From assembly GCF_030160235.1 (NCBI RefSeq), contig NZ_BSNY01000043.1, positions 26,475 to 90,474 of the forward strand: a stretch of DNA of 64,000 bases. The letters are read 5' to 3'. The translations under genes and the position numbers were made by a program. This stretch comes from Mesorhizobium huakuii (GTDB lineage Bacteria > Pseudomonadota > Alphaproteobacteria > Rhizobiales > Rhizobiaceae). Position 1 is the stretch's first letter, and each line of letters begins with the position of its first letter. This document shows, piece after piece, positions 56,035 through 64,000 of this stretch. The notes under the pieces were generated by a model. That model ran no database searches. It saw only the letters and a program-made list of their open reading frames with translations, and had not been told where the DNA came from.

Positions 56035-58416
56035 ATGACGATCCTCTCCGAGCTTGAACGCAAGGTTCTGTGGCTGGCGGTCTGGATGATCCATCATGCC
56101 AACCATGTTCGCGGGTCGGAGGACGGCCTCAAGGTCGGCGGCCATCAGGCGTCGTCGGCGTCCGCCTCGACCTTGATGACGGCGCTCTACTTCCAGATTC
56201 TCAGGCCTGAAGACCGCGTTGCCGTCAAGCCGCATGCCAGCCCGGTTTTCCATGCCATCCAGTATCTGTTCGGCAGGCAGACGCTCGAGCAGCTGGAGAA
56301 TTTTCGCGGCTATCGCGGCGCGCAGTCCTACCCGTCACGAACCAAGGATATCGACGATGTCGATTTCTCGACCGGGTCGGTCGGACTGGGCGTGGCGCAG
56401 ACCCTGTTCTCCTCCATGGTCCAGGATTATGTCAGGGCAAAAGGCTGGAACGCGGACAAGCCGGAAGGCCGGATGATCGCCCTGCTCGGCGACGCCGAGA
56501 TGGATGAAGGCAATATCTTCGAGGCTCTTCTCGAAGGCTGGAAGCACGGCCTGCGCAACACCTGGTGGGTCGTCGACTACAACAGGCAAAGCCTTGATGC
56601 GGTGGTGCGCGAAGGCCTGTGGCAGCGCTTCGAGTCCATCTTTCGCAACTTCGGCTGGGATGTGGTGATCCTCAAACATGGGACATTGCAGAAGGCGGCC
56701 TTCGAGGAAGAGGGCGGCGAAAAGCTGCGATCCTGGATCGATGCATGCCCCAATCAGCTTTATTCAGCGCTGACCTTCCAGGGCGGCGCCGCATGGCGCC
56801 GGCGCCTGCTGGACGACCTCGGTGACCAGGGACCGGTGACCCGCCTGATCGAGAAGCGCAGCGACGACGACCTTGCCGCCTTGATGGCAAACCTCGGCGG
56901 CCACGATCTGGCAACCATCATCGATGCCTTCGAGCAAGCGCGCGGGCATGATCGTCCGACCTGCTTCATCGCCTATACGATCAAAGGCTTCGGCCTGCCG
57001 CTCGCCGGCCACAAGGACAATCACGCCGGATTGATGACGCCGGCGCAAGTCGACGCGTTGCGGCAAGGCATGGGTGTCCGCGAGGGGCGTGAATGGGAGA
57101 TGTTCGAGGGCCTTGCATACGATGAGGCCGCGATCCGGTCCTATCTCAAATCATCGCCTTTCGCGCAGGCAGCGACCCGTCGCCATAAAGCCCCGGCCGT
57201 AACCGTGCCGGCACAGATTGCCTTCAGCGCCCAGGTGTCCATGTCGACACAGCAGGGTTTCGGCCTGTTGATGCACGAGATCGCCAAGTCAGACAGCGAT
57301 CTTGCGAAGCGTGTGGTCACCACGTCTCCGGACGTCACTGTCTCGACCAATCTTGGCGCCTGGGTCAACAGGCGGGGGCTGTTCGCGCGCGGCGACCAGG
57401 CCGACATTTTTCGCGAGGAACGCATTCCCTCGACCTTCAACTGGACGTTTTCGCCGTCGGGACAGCATTTCGAACTGGGCATCTCGGAGATGAACCTCTT
57501 CACGATGCTGTCGGCGCTGGGTTTGTCGCACTCGCTTCACGGCGAGCGCCTGCTTCCGGTCGGAACGCTCTACGACCCCTTCATCGAGCGTGGCCTCGAT
57601 GCACTCAACTATGCTTGCTATCAGGACGCTCGCTTTATCCTGGCGGCGACACCCTCAGGCGTGACGCTGGCGCCCGAGGGCGGAGCGCATCAGTCGATCG
57701 CCACGCCGCTGATCGGCATGGCGCAGGACGGCCTGGCGACATTCGAGCCGGCCTATGTCGACGAGCTGGCAGTCATCCTGCGTTGGGCATTCGACTACAT
57801 CCAGCGCTCCGGCGAGGCCGAGCCCGACGACCAGACCTGGCTGCGCGATCAGACTGGCGGTTCGGTCTACCTCAGGCTCTCGACGCGGCTGATCGAGCAG
57901 CCGACGCGCCAGACCGGCCGTCCCCTGGCGCGCGACATCGTCGATGGCGCCTACTGGTTGCGCACACCCGGGCCGAATGCCGCTGTGGTGATCGCCTATT
58001 CGGGAGCTGTCGCGCCGGAGGCGGTGCAGGCCTTGGGCCTGATGGCCGGTGACCGGCGCGATATTGGACTCTTGGCCGTGACCTCCGCCGACCGGCTGAA
58101 TGCCGGCTGGTCGGCTGCTGCGCGCGCGCGCCAGTTTGGCCATCCTCGCGCCACGAGTCATGTCGAGCGCCTGCTGGCCGGTCTTCCGGCCTCCTGTGCC
58201 ATCGTGACGGTGCTGGACGGGCATCCCGCAACGCTCGCCTGGCTGGGTTCGGTCCATGGCCATCGCACGCGCGCGCTCGGCGTCGAGCATTTCGGCCAGA
58301 CCGGCACGATCGCGGATCTCTATCGGCATTACGGGATCGACGCGCAAGGCATCATGGCCGCCGTGCAATCGGTTTCGGCCGGCCCGCCGCTGAGGCACCT
58401 TGGCTCCGCCGCCTGA
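56035..58416 (+). CDS. Pyruvate-dehydrogenase-E1/transketolase-like thiamine diphosphate enzyme
   Basis: A 793-residue TPP enzyme of the homodimeric AceE/transketolase group. The TPP motif is GDAEMDEGNIFEALLEGW (about 151-168) followed by VVDYNRQ; EGGAHQSIATPLIGMAQDGL lies in the pyrimidine domain. AceE is usually ~890 residues and transketolase ~660. No E2 or E3 gene follows, so it does not look like a full dehydrogenase complex component. AGGAG precedes the ATG. Carbon-carbon ligation or decarboxylation of a keto acid is inferred. The Lrp gene diverges from it; a GHMP kinase follows after 119 bp. Confidence 0.85.
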   Translation: MTILSELERKVLWLAVWMIHHANHVRGSEDGLKVGGHQASSASASTLMTALYFQILRPEDRVAVKPHASPVFHAIQYLFGRQTLEQLENFRGYRGAQSYPSRTKDIDDVDFSTGSVGLGVAQTLFSSMVQDYVRAKGWNADKPEGRMIALLGDAEMDEGNIFEALLEGWKHGLRNTWWVVDYNRQSLDAVVREGLWQRFESIFRNFGWDVVILKHGTLQKAAFEEEGGEKLRSWIDACPNQLYSALTFQGGAAWRRRLLDDLGDQGPVTRLIEKRSDDDLAALMANLGGHDLATIIDAFEQARGHDRPTCFIAYTIKGFGLPLAGHKDNHAGLMTPAQVDALRQGMGVREGREWEMFEGLAYDEAAIRSYLKSSPFAQAATRRHKAPAVTVPAQIAFSAQVSMSTQQGFGLLMHEIAKSDSDLAKRVVTTSPDVTVSTNLGAWVNRRGLFARGDQADIFREERIPSTFNWTFSPSGQHFELGISEMNLFTMLSALGLSHSLHGERLLPVGTLYDPFIERGLDALNYACYQDARFILAATPSGVTLAPEGGAHQSIATPLIGMAQDGLATFEPAYVDELAVILRWAFDYIQRSGEAEPDDQTWLRDQTGGSVYLRLSTRLIEQPTRQTGRPLARDIVDGAYWLRTPGPNAAVVIAYSGAVAPEAVQALGLMAGDRRDIGLLAVTSADRLNAGWSAAARARQFGHPRATSHVERLLAGLPASCAIVTVLDGHPATLAWLGSVHGHRTRALGVEHFGQTGTIADLYRHYGIDAQGIMAAVQSVSAGPPLRHLGSAA

Positions 58417-58535
58417 CGATCCGCCAGCATCGCCTCGCGGCCGGCTCGCTCGATAGGGGCTGTCAATACCGGAATTCCCTGAGGGCGGCTTCCCATCCTC
58501 GGTGCCATCTTCCCGCGTTACGAAAAGCGGGCGAG

Positions 58536-59480
58536 ATGAAAATGGCTGGGACCGGCGATCTTATGAGCCGTGAAGCGCTGCGGTCGCAGGTTGGGACGGC
58601 GGCGGCGATCGCGCATCACGGCGAACTCATCCAGGGCGTCTTCAAGGACGATGGTGGGCGCCTGCATCGGGGGCTCGTGACGCTGCCGATTACCGGCTTA
58701 AGATCGGAGGCGAGCTTTGCCAGGAGCGACGGCGATGCCGTCGTTGTCCACCCCAATCACAAGATCAAGGCGTCGGCAGCCGCGCAGCTCACGCTCGAAT
58801 TCCTGAACGTCACCGGCGGTGGCGTGTTGAGACTTCAAAGCTCAATTCCCGTGGGGCACGGCTATGGCTCATCGACGGCTGACGTCGTCGCTTCCATTCG
58901 CGCCGTCGCCGCGGCCCTCAACGTCCAGCTGCGGCCCTCAAGCATCGGGCGCCTGGCCGTGGCTGCCGAGCGCGCGAGCGACGCGATCGCCTTCGATGAG
59001 CACGCGGTGCTGTTCGCGCAACGGGAAGGCACGGTGATCGAGAATTTCGCAGGCTCCCTGCCGCCTCTGCTTCTGCTCGGGTTCAAGGCAAATGCCGGGG
59101 CTCCGGTCGATACATTGCAGCTGCCGCCCGCACGCTACGACAGCGCCGAGATCCAGGAATTCGGCGTGCTTCGGGCGCTGGTGGCGCGGGCGGTTCGCCT
59201 TCAGGATCCCTATCTTCTGGGACGCGCCGCCTCGGCCAGTGCTCTGATCAGTCAACGGCACTTGCCAAAGCAGGGCTTCGGCGAGATCGCCGAAATCGCT
59301 CGGCGAGCCGGGGCGTGTGGCGTGCAAGTTGCCCATAGCGGTTCGTTGTTCGGCCTGATTTTCGATCTTTTCGCATCGAATCTGAAGCGGCGAGCGGCCC
59401 TCGTCGCGCAGCAGATAAGACGTGCCGGCTTCAAGGATGTCGAAGTCCACCTGGTCAATGCGGAGGGCAGGACATGGTGA
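58536..59480 (+). CDS. GHMP-family small-molecule kinase (threonine/homoserine-kinase-like)
   Basis: A 314-residue kinase with the glycine-rich ATP loop PVGHGYGSSTAD at 105-116 and a C-terminal GACGVQVAHSGSLFGLIF loop. AAIAHHGELIQGVF near the start resembles PduX-type L-threonine kinases, which make O-phosphothreonine. ATG 58536 is used; ATG 58542 and 58563 are alternatives. Its end overlaps the PLP-enzyme gene by seven bases, so the two act together. A phosphorylated hydroxy-amino acid as product is inferred. Confidence 0.85.
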   Translation: MKMAGTGDLMSREALRSQVGTAAAIAHHGELIQGVFKDDGGRLHRGLVTLPITGLRSEASFARSDGDAVVVHPNHKIKASAAAQLTLEFLNVTGGGVLRLQSSIPVGHGYGSSTADVVASIRAVAAALNVQLRPSSIGRLAVAAERASDAIAFDEHAVLFAQREGTVIENFAGSLPPLLLLGFKANAGAPVDTLQLPPARYDSAEIQEFGVLRALVARAVRLQDPYLLGRAASASALISQRHLPKQGFGEIAEIARRAGACGVQVAHSGSLFGLIFDLFASNLKRRAALVAQQIRRAGFKDVEVHLVNAEGRTW

Positions 59481-60547
59481 CCCTCGACGTGGACTATTTC
59501 AGGGACCTTGAGACCCCGCGCCTTGCGCGCCTGGCGCCTAATCTAGTGGCCGCGGCTTTTCCGCTGATGAAGCTGATGCCGGCCCGCTTCATTCTGGATC
59601 GGGCAGCGTCGAATGGCGAGCTGAAGCGAGGCTCCCATATCGTCGAGACGACGTCCGGCACGTTCGGCATGGCGGTGGCGCTGCTGGCGGCGGCGCGTGA
59701 CTATCGCCTTACGCTCGTCACCGCTTCAACGCTCATCGATGCCAAATACAAAGCCCGCCTGGAGCGCATCGGCGCCACGGTCATCGCGCTTGACGATCCG
59801 CGCGGCGACGGCAACCAGCCGGGCCGGCTGGAGCGCCTCAAGGAAATCCTCGCCACCGAGCCGGACGGGTTCTGGACCCGTCAATACGACAGCCCGGGTA
59901 ACTGGCTTGCCTATGCGCGGTTGGCCGAACTCTTCATCCGCGCAATGGGCAAGGTTGACTGTCTGGTCGGCTGCGTCGGCACGGGCGGTTCGCTATGCGG
60001 CACCGCCTCCTTTTTGCGAACGGTCTTTCCGCATCTGACGGTGTTTGCCGTCGATACCCATCGCAGCGTTCTGTTCGGGCAGCCCGTCGGTAAACGCATG
60101 CTGCGGGGCCTGGGCAACAGCGTTCTGCCGCAAAATGTCAGGCATGAGCTTGTCGACGAGATCCATTGGGTTGGCGCCTACCCGGCGTATAGGACCGCGC
60201 ACCGTTTGCTGCGCGAGCACGGCCTTTTCATGGGGCCGACCAGCGGCGCAGCCGCCTTGGTGGCGCAATGGGTTGCAACGACCCTTCCGGATGCGCAAGT
60301 GGCGGTCATCATGCCTGACGAAGGCCATCGCCATGCCGAGACTGTCTACAATGACGAATGGCTCAGCGCGCTGCCTGGCTGGCCCTGCAAGGAACCGTCC
60401 GAGCCGAGGACGCTGACCACCATCGCGCCAGCCGCGGAGACACAATGGACGCGCTTTCTTTGGCTACGCCGCAGCCTCGGCGATGTGCTGGAAACGCAGG
60501 CAGCAGGTGAAGTGCCACCGGCTGTTGGCGCCGCGGAAAACCTATGA
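59474..60547 (+). CDS. Cysteine-synthase-like PLP enzyme (fold type II)
   Basis: A 357-residue PLP enzyme. ETTSGTFGMAVALLAAA (58-74) is the substrate-loop region and GTGGSLCG the phosphate-binding loop. The usual SxKDR motif is diverged: K33 (LMKLMPAR) falls at the PLP-lysine position, 20 residues before the KRG that matches LLKPG of cysteine synthase. Such enzymes do beta-replacement on O-acetyl- or O-phospho-serine. Coupled to a kinase, it may use a phosphorylated amino acid. Convergent with, and overlapping by six bases, the threonine-synthase-like gene. Confidence 0.85.
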   Translation: MVTLDVDYFRDLETPRLARLAPNLVAAAFPLMKLMPARFILDRAASNGELKRGSHIVETTSGTFGMAVALLAAARDYRLTLVTASTLIDAKYKARLERIGATVIALDDPRGDGNQPGRLERLKEILATEPDGFWTRQYDSPGNWLAYARLAELFIRAMGKVDCLVGCVGTGGSLCGTASFLRTVFPHLTVFAVDTHRSVLFGQPVGKRMLRGLGNSVLPQNVRHELVDEIHWVGAYPAYRTAHRLLREHGLFMGPTSGAAALVAQWVATTLPDAQVAVIMPDEGHRHAETVYNDEWLSALPGWPCKEPSEPRTLTTIAPAAETQWTRFLWLRRSLGDVLETQAAGEVPPAVGAAENL

Positions 60548-61879
60548 AACGAGATCCAGTCCGTTCCTGCCAAGCCAGCGCCAGGCGTCGTCCGTCGTCT
60601 GGAAGATCGGATCGTGTTCGTTCGATCCGGCGGACCGATCGAGGTCCTTGAGACCGCTCGCTGTCACGACGGCCACGACCCGGTCTGTGGCTGCGATGAC
60701 ACCTTGGTCCTTCAATGTCGATATCGCGATCAGCGGCGTGACCGACGCCAGTTCGGCAAAAACCCCTTCGTCCCGCGCGAGGCGTTCCTGCATGGCGATC
60801 AGGCCGTGATTGCTGACGGGGACGGCATGCCCTCGGGATTCGCGCAGCGCCTTCAGCGCCTGAAAGGTGCTGCGCGGCGTGCCGATCGATACGGCCAGGC
60901 TGTCGAACAGCATCTTGCGTTCACTCAACGCATCGGCGCCGCTCGCCAAAGCGTCCGCCAGCGACCCATGCACCTCCGCCGCGACGAGACGAGGTAGGCG
61001 CGTGATCGACCCTTGCGCGAACAGCTCGCAAAAGCCGGCCCACACGCCGGACAGGGCGTCGCCGTAGCAGACCGGCAGGACGCACCAGTCAGGCGCCGTG
61101 CCATCCGATTGCTCGACGATCTCATAGGCGATCGTCTTGTAGCCCTCGATGCCGAGTGGATGGCTGCCGACGACCGGACCGTGATAGGGCGAGGCGATGA
61201 ACCAGTCGTAGCGGGCAGCCGCCTGTTCAAGAAGCGACCATCGGTCCATTTTGCTGACCAAGGGCAGGACCGTCGCGCCATATTTCCGGATCTGCGCCAG
61301 CATCGCGCCGGCCGATCCCGCAAACGTGGTGACGACGCATTTCAGCCCGGCGCGGGCAGCGTAGGCCGCCAGCGAAGCGCCGGCGTTTCCCGATGAGGCG
61401 GTCGCGACGATCTTCGCGCCACGTGCGCGCGCCACGCTGACCGCGATCGTCGAAAAGCGGTCCTTGTGCGACCAGGTCGGGTTTCGGCCTTCGTCCTTGA
61501 TTGCAAGGTCCGGCACGCCGAGAAACGCGCCGATGCGCGGTGCGGCAAGCAAAGGCGTCAGACCCTCGCCGAGGCTCACCGCCTCCGCTTCTGTGCAAGG
61601 CAGCATATGCGCGAAACGCCACAGCGATCGCGAGGTGGTGGCGCCGGCCAAGGGGTGAGACTGCGGGGCCGCATAGACCGGCCGAAGGTTTGCTGGCGCG
61701 GTGTCCTGGCAGCGCGCGCACCCTTTGGAGTCGATGGTGACATCCGCAGGGTAGGAAGTGCTGCATCGGATGCAGGCGAACTCCAGGACCCGATTTGTGT
61801 CCATGCCGGGTCGGGTTAGCTCGCCTGGGAGGTGCGCCGACAGGTCGTGTGCTAGGTCGCGAAACGGCCGGCTCGTCAT
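60542..61879 (-). CDS. Threonine synthase-like PLP enzyme
   Basis: A 445-residue fold-type-II PLP protein. An N-terminal zinc ribbon (C36, C39, C54, C57) is followed by the PLP lysine K139 in WSHKDRF, then ASSGNAGASLAAYAARAG. Threonine synthases convert O-phosphohomoserine to threonine. ATG 61879 follows AAGGAATTGCC; the longer frame to 61924 is leader. Position opposite a GHMP kinase and a second PLP enzyme, with no thrB/hom genes, suggests a specialised role. It diverges from the XRE regulator. Confidence 0.88.
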   Translation of the reverse strand: MTSRPFRDLAHDLSAHLPGELTRPGMDTNRVLEFACIRCSTSYPADVTIDSKGCARCQDTAPANLRPVYAAPQSHPLAGATTSRSLWRFAHMLPCTEAEAVSLGEGLTPLLAAPRIGAFLGVPDLAIKDEGRNPTWSHKDRFSTIAVSVARARGAKIVATASSGNAGASLAAYAARAGLKCVVTTFAGSAGAMLAQIRKYGATVLPLVSKMDRWSLLEQAAARYDWFIASPYHGPVVGSHPLGIEGYKTIAYEIVEQSDGTAPDWCVLPVCYGDALSGVWAGFCELFAQGSITRLPRLVAAEVHGSLADALASGADALSERKMLFDSLAVSIGTPRSTFQALKALRESRGHAVPVSNHGLIAMQERLARDEGVFAELASVTPLIAISTLKDQGVIAATDRVVAVVTASGLKDLDRSAGSNEHDPIFQTTDDAWRWLGRNGLDLVS

Positions 61880-61957
61880 GGCAATTCCTTGTCCAGGAAA
61901 CGATGAAATCGCTGGTTGTTTCAAACAGCCAACAGCACCGCTGTCAATGCGGAATGT

Positions 61958-61984
61958 GCACTATAGTGTGTCGCACCATAGTGC
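61958..61984. promoter_or_regulatory. Tandem GCACYATAGTG operator
   Basis: GCACTATAGTG (61958-61968) and GCACCATAGTGC (61973-61984) are direct repeats 15 bp apart; the inner CACTATAGTG is a perfect palindrome. The sites lie between the divergent threonine-synthase-like and XRE genes, 22 bp from the XRE start, and suit autoregulation by the XRE protein. Confidence 0.6.
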
Positions 61985-62006
61985 GCGTCGTAGCATCCGT
62001 TGTTTG

Positions 62007-62273
62007 ATGAAACTTCGCGGCGTTTTTGGCCTGAACGTGCAGCGGCTCCGGAGAGAGAGAAAACTCTCTCAGGAGCAGTTGTCTTTCGTTTCGGGCCGCA
62101 CGCGTGCCTATATCAGCAGCGTCGAGGCCGGGCGGCGCAACGCCACGCTGGATACAGTCGAAATTTTGGCCAAGGCATTGAATGTCGAGCCGCAAGAGTT
62201 GGTTTCGGCAGGCCCGGCAAATAAGCGAGCTATTCGGGTGACGAAACCGGCCGCTTCAAAGTCGACCGATTGA
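62007..62273 (+). CDS. XRE/Cro-type small DNA-binding regulator
   Basis: An 88-residue protein that is almost only a helix-turn-helix domain (LNVQRLRRERKLSQEQLSFV, TRAYISSVEAGRRN, residues 9-60) with a short basic tail. ATG 62007 is preferred to the long upstream frame because the operator-like repeats lie just before it. It probably represses itself and the divergent threonine-synthase-like gene. Confidence 0.88.
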   Translation: MKLRGVFGLNVQRLRRERKLSQEQLSFVSGRTRAYISSVEAGRRNATLDTVEILAKALNVEPQELVSAGPANKRAIRVTKPAASKSTD

Positions 62274-62441
62274 AGCCAACCTTCCATAAAGCAGTGCTGA
62301 CCTGATTTTCACTTGTCTCTTCGTTGTGGCACGGGATTGACTCCTTCAGTGTACATTCGATGCGCGTCCTATTGAAGATTGTATCTAGACAGCCATAGGT
62401 TGTTCCGCGGGGTATGGCCTGATTGTGGTTGAGGTCTACCG

Positions 62442-63170
62442 ATGGAGAACGAAGCTGTTGCCGACCTCTTTGCGGCGATCACAAAAATCGACACCGCGCG
62501 GTCGGCCGATGCAATCCTTCAGGAGTTCCGCTTCGCCATGGAGCGCTACGGATTGCGCAATTTTCTGATCACCGGACTGCCTGTGCCGCACGGCACGGAC
62601 TGGCAGCGTGAGATTCTTGCGGATGGCTGGTCTCCTGAATGGCATCGTCGCTATGTCGCCCAGGAGTATTTCTTGCACGATCCTTGTGTCGCCCAGTGCC
62701 GGCACTCGCCAGAGCCTTTCCGATGGGGCGAGCTGCCGGCCGCAAGGCTGGTTCCACGCGCGAAGCTGGTCATGGACGAGGCGGCCGAGTTTGGGATGAA
62801 AGAAGGTATCTGTGTCCCCATTCATGTTCCGTTGGCCGGGCCGGGCGTCGTCACGATGGCGAGTGACCGGATGGACGTTCCGCCAAGCGCCATGCCCTTT
62901 ATCGAGACACTTTGCGTGCATACCTTTCGCAGCCTCTCAGCGCTGGGAACACCCGGCGATGGCGATGAGCCGACGCCCTTGACGGCACGCGAGCGCGAAC
63001 TTCTCGAATGGAGCGCACAAGGCAAATCCACCGATGACATCGCTTGTATCCTCGGTGTCACCAGGAACACGGTCGAAAGCCATCAGCGCAACATTCGAGG
63101 CAAGCTTGATGCAATCAACGTCGCGCATGCCATTGTCAAGGCGCTGCGACGGCAGGAAATCCAAATCTAG
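62442..63170 (+). CDS. LuxR-type quorum-sensing regulator
   Basis: A 242-residue protein with an N-terminal autoinducer domain (WSPEWHRRYVAQEYFLHDP with the conserved Trp, Tyr and Asp) and a C-terminal helix-turn-helix (LTARERELLEWSAQGKSTDD, TRNTVESHQRNIRGKL). It binds an acyl- or aryl-homoserine lactone. The LuxI gene starts 66 bp later, the standard regulator-synthase pair. ATG 62442 is used; SD is weak. Confidence 0.92.
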   Translation: MENEAVADLFAAITKIDTARSADAILQEFRFAMERYGLRNFLITGLPVPHGTDWQREILADGWSPEWHRRYVAQEYFLHDPCVAQCRHSPEPFRWGELPAARLVPRAKLVMDEAAEFGMKEGICVPIHVPLAGPGVVTMASDRMDVPPSAMPFIETLCVHTFRSLSALGTPGDGDEPTPLTARERELLEWSAQGKSTDDIACILGVTRNTVESHQRNIRGKLDAINVAHAIVKALRRQEIQI

Positions 63171-63236
63171 CAATACCTGAATTCCGTCATACGTACGGCA
63201 AGTCCATTTTCCTACGACCCTCCGCCTGGAGGCGTC

Positions 63237-63851
63237 ATGGTTCGTATGCATCTGGTCACTTGGGATAACAGGAAGCACTACAGGAAAGTTCTGGAGCGCT
63301 ATTTTCGGATACGGTACGAGATTTACGTCAAGCAGAGGCGTTGGCGCGACGTCGCACGGCCCATCAACATCGAGATCGACGCCTTCGACAACGAGCATGC
63401 GCTTTATGTTCTGGCGCTTGACACCAATGGCAAGATCGCAGGCGGCTCGCGCCTCGTGCCGACGCTGGAGCCGCATCTCATGAGCGAGGTCTTCCCGGGT
63501 CTCGCCGGCGGCAGGCCTCCGAGAGCAGCTGAAATCTTCGAATGGACGCGTTTCTTCGTTGTTCCATCGCTTCGTACGCAAGGCGCCCCGTCGCCGATCG
63601 CAGGCTTCGTTCTTTGCGGTCTGCTCGAGACGGCGCAAAGCCTGGGGATTCGACAGATCAGCGTGGTGTGCGAGACATTCTGGCCAAAGCGGCTGCGCGC
63701 GCTTGGCTGGACGCTGATCGAACTCGGCGACGCTCTGGAACATCCCGACGGCGACATCATCGCGCTGTTGATCGATGTCACCTCCGAGGCTGTCGAACAG
63801 ACGCGCCGCGCTTACGGCATCAGCGGCGTCATACTTGCCGACAAGATCTAG
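63237..63851 (+). CDS. LuxI-type homoserine-lactone synthase (RpaI/BjaI-like)
   Basis: A 204-residue autoinducer synthase. Conserved residues are visible in RYFRIRYEIYV, RRW, EIDAFDNEHALYVLA, GGSRLVPT and FEWTRFFV. The sequence resembles the RpaI/BjaI group of Rhodopseudomonas and Bradyrhizobium, which make aryl- or branched-chain homoserine lactones from CoA thioesters. ATG 63237 follows CCTGGAGGCGTC. An aryl-CoA substrate would fit an aromatic-degrading host, but this is inference. Confidence 0.92.
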   Translation: MVRMHLVTWDNRKHYRKVLERYFRIRYEIYVKQRRWRDVARPINIEIDAFDNEHALYVLALDTNGKIAGGSRLVPTLEPHLMSEVFPGLAGGRPPRAAEIFEWTRFFVVPSLRTQGAPSPIAGFVLCGLLETAQSLGIRQISVVCETFWPKRLRALGWTLIELGDALEHPDGDIIALLIDVTSEAVEQTRRAYGISGVILADKI

Positions 63852-63874
63852 AATGATACCCATCGCCAGCTGAA

Positions 63875-63892
63875 GGTCGCCAGCCGGCGACC
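63875..63892 (+). terminator. Hairpin after luxI
   Basis: GGTCGCC and GGCGACC pair exactly around four bases, 24 bp after the luxI stop. There is no T-run, so termination would be partial or Rho-assisted. The remaining 108 bp to the window end hold no gene. Confidence 0.45.
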
Positions 63893-64000
63893 GCCAATCG
63901 ATCGCAAATTGTAGAACTATTCGACGACCATTTTGGGCCGTAGAACGAACCCGCTGCGCGGGATGGGCGCGTGGGGTGAGGTAGAGATCACGAACCGGAT

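Noticed and set aside
59474-60547. Apparent loss of the PLP lysine in the cysteine-synthase-like protein
   Set aside because: The SxKDR motif is not readable, but K33 lies exactly 20 residues before the KRG that matches LLKPG of cysteine synthase, so the lysine is probably present.

Overview
The window looks like an accessory, catabolism-rich stretch of an alphaproteobacterial genome, most likely a Mesorhizobium-like member of the Rhizobiales. Grounds: a pcaDCHGB-pobA operon in the rhizobial order, two binding-protein transport operons with twin-arginine lipoprotein-free receptors, an RpaI/BjaI-like LuxI, and a remnant of a TraG-type conjugation protein. No rRNA, tRNA, CRISPR array or intact insertion sequence was seen. 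The species is an inference.

Layout. 1-3.8 kb: a UxaA-type dehydratase (cut by the window edge) diverges from a DapA-like / AroE-like / DegT aminotransferase set. 4.2-8.9 kb: a CYP199A-like cytochrome P450 with its own [2Fe-2S] ferredoxin and ferredoxin reductase, a LysR regulator, and a broken VanB-type reductase. 9.0-21.9 kb: GMC oxidoreductase plus small subunit, a DAO-type oxidase, a CUT1-type ABC transporter, aldehyde dehydrogenase, aspartate dehydrogenase-like protein and etfBA. 22.2-28.3 kb: AraC regulator divergent from pcaDCHGB-pobA. 28.3-31.9 kb: decayed second copy of parts of the 9-19 kb block, in which only the GMC gene stays intact. 31.9-41.3 kb: a CoA-transferase, enoyl-CoA hydratase, ketosteroid-dehydrogenase-like flavoprotein, hydrolase and bicupin, followed by a divergent gentisate dioxygenase / FAH hydrolase / WrbA group and MarR. 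41.8-53.8 kb: GntR-centred operon set (DapA, GMC, PotABCD-like transporter, proline-racemase-family enzyme, DUF1349, ALDH, Gfo/Idh). 53.9-64 kb: TraG remnant, orphan binding protein, Lrp regulator divergent from a pyruvate-dehydrogenase-E1-like gene, then a GHMP kinase / cysteine-synthase-like / threonine-synthase-like trio, an XRE regulator and a LuxR-LuxI pair.

How it fits together. The P450 system should O-demethylate a para-substituted benzoate such as 4-methoxybenzoate to 4-hydroxybenzoate; PobA makes protocatechuate; PcaHG, PcaB, PcaC and PcaD take it to beta-ketoadipate. The last steps (pcaIJ, pcaF) are not in the window. The gentisate genes form a second ring-cleavage route.

The strongest unexpected signals are regulatory. 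Five copies of a 29-nt element (TCCAA-N7-TTGGA followed by TTTTACCATTGT) lie 150-400 nt upstream of genes or remnants at 9.0, 13.2, 23.2, 28.6 and 31.6 kb. Separately, tandem TTGGATA heptamers precede four transcription units around the GntR gene. The most open functional question is the kinase / PLP-enzyme trio beside the quorum-sensing genes.
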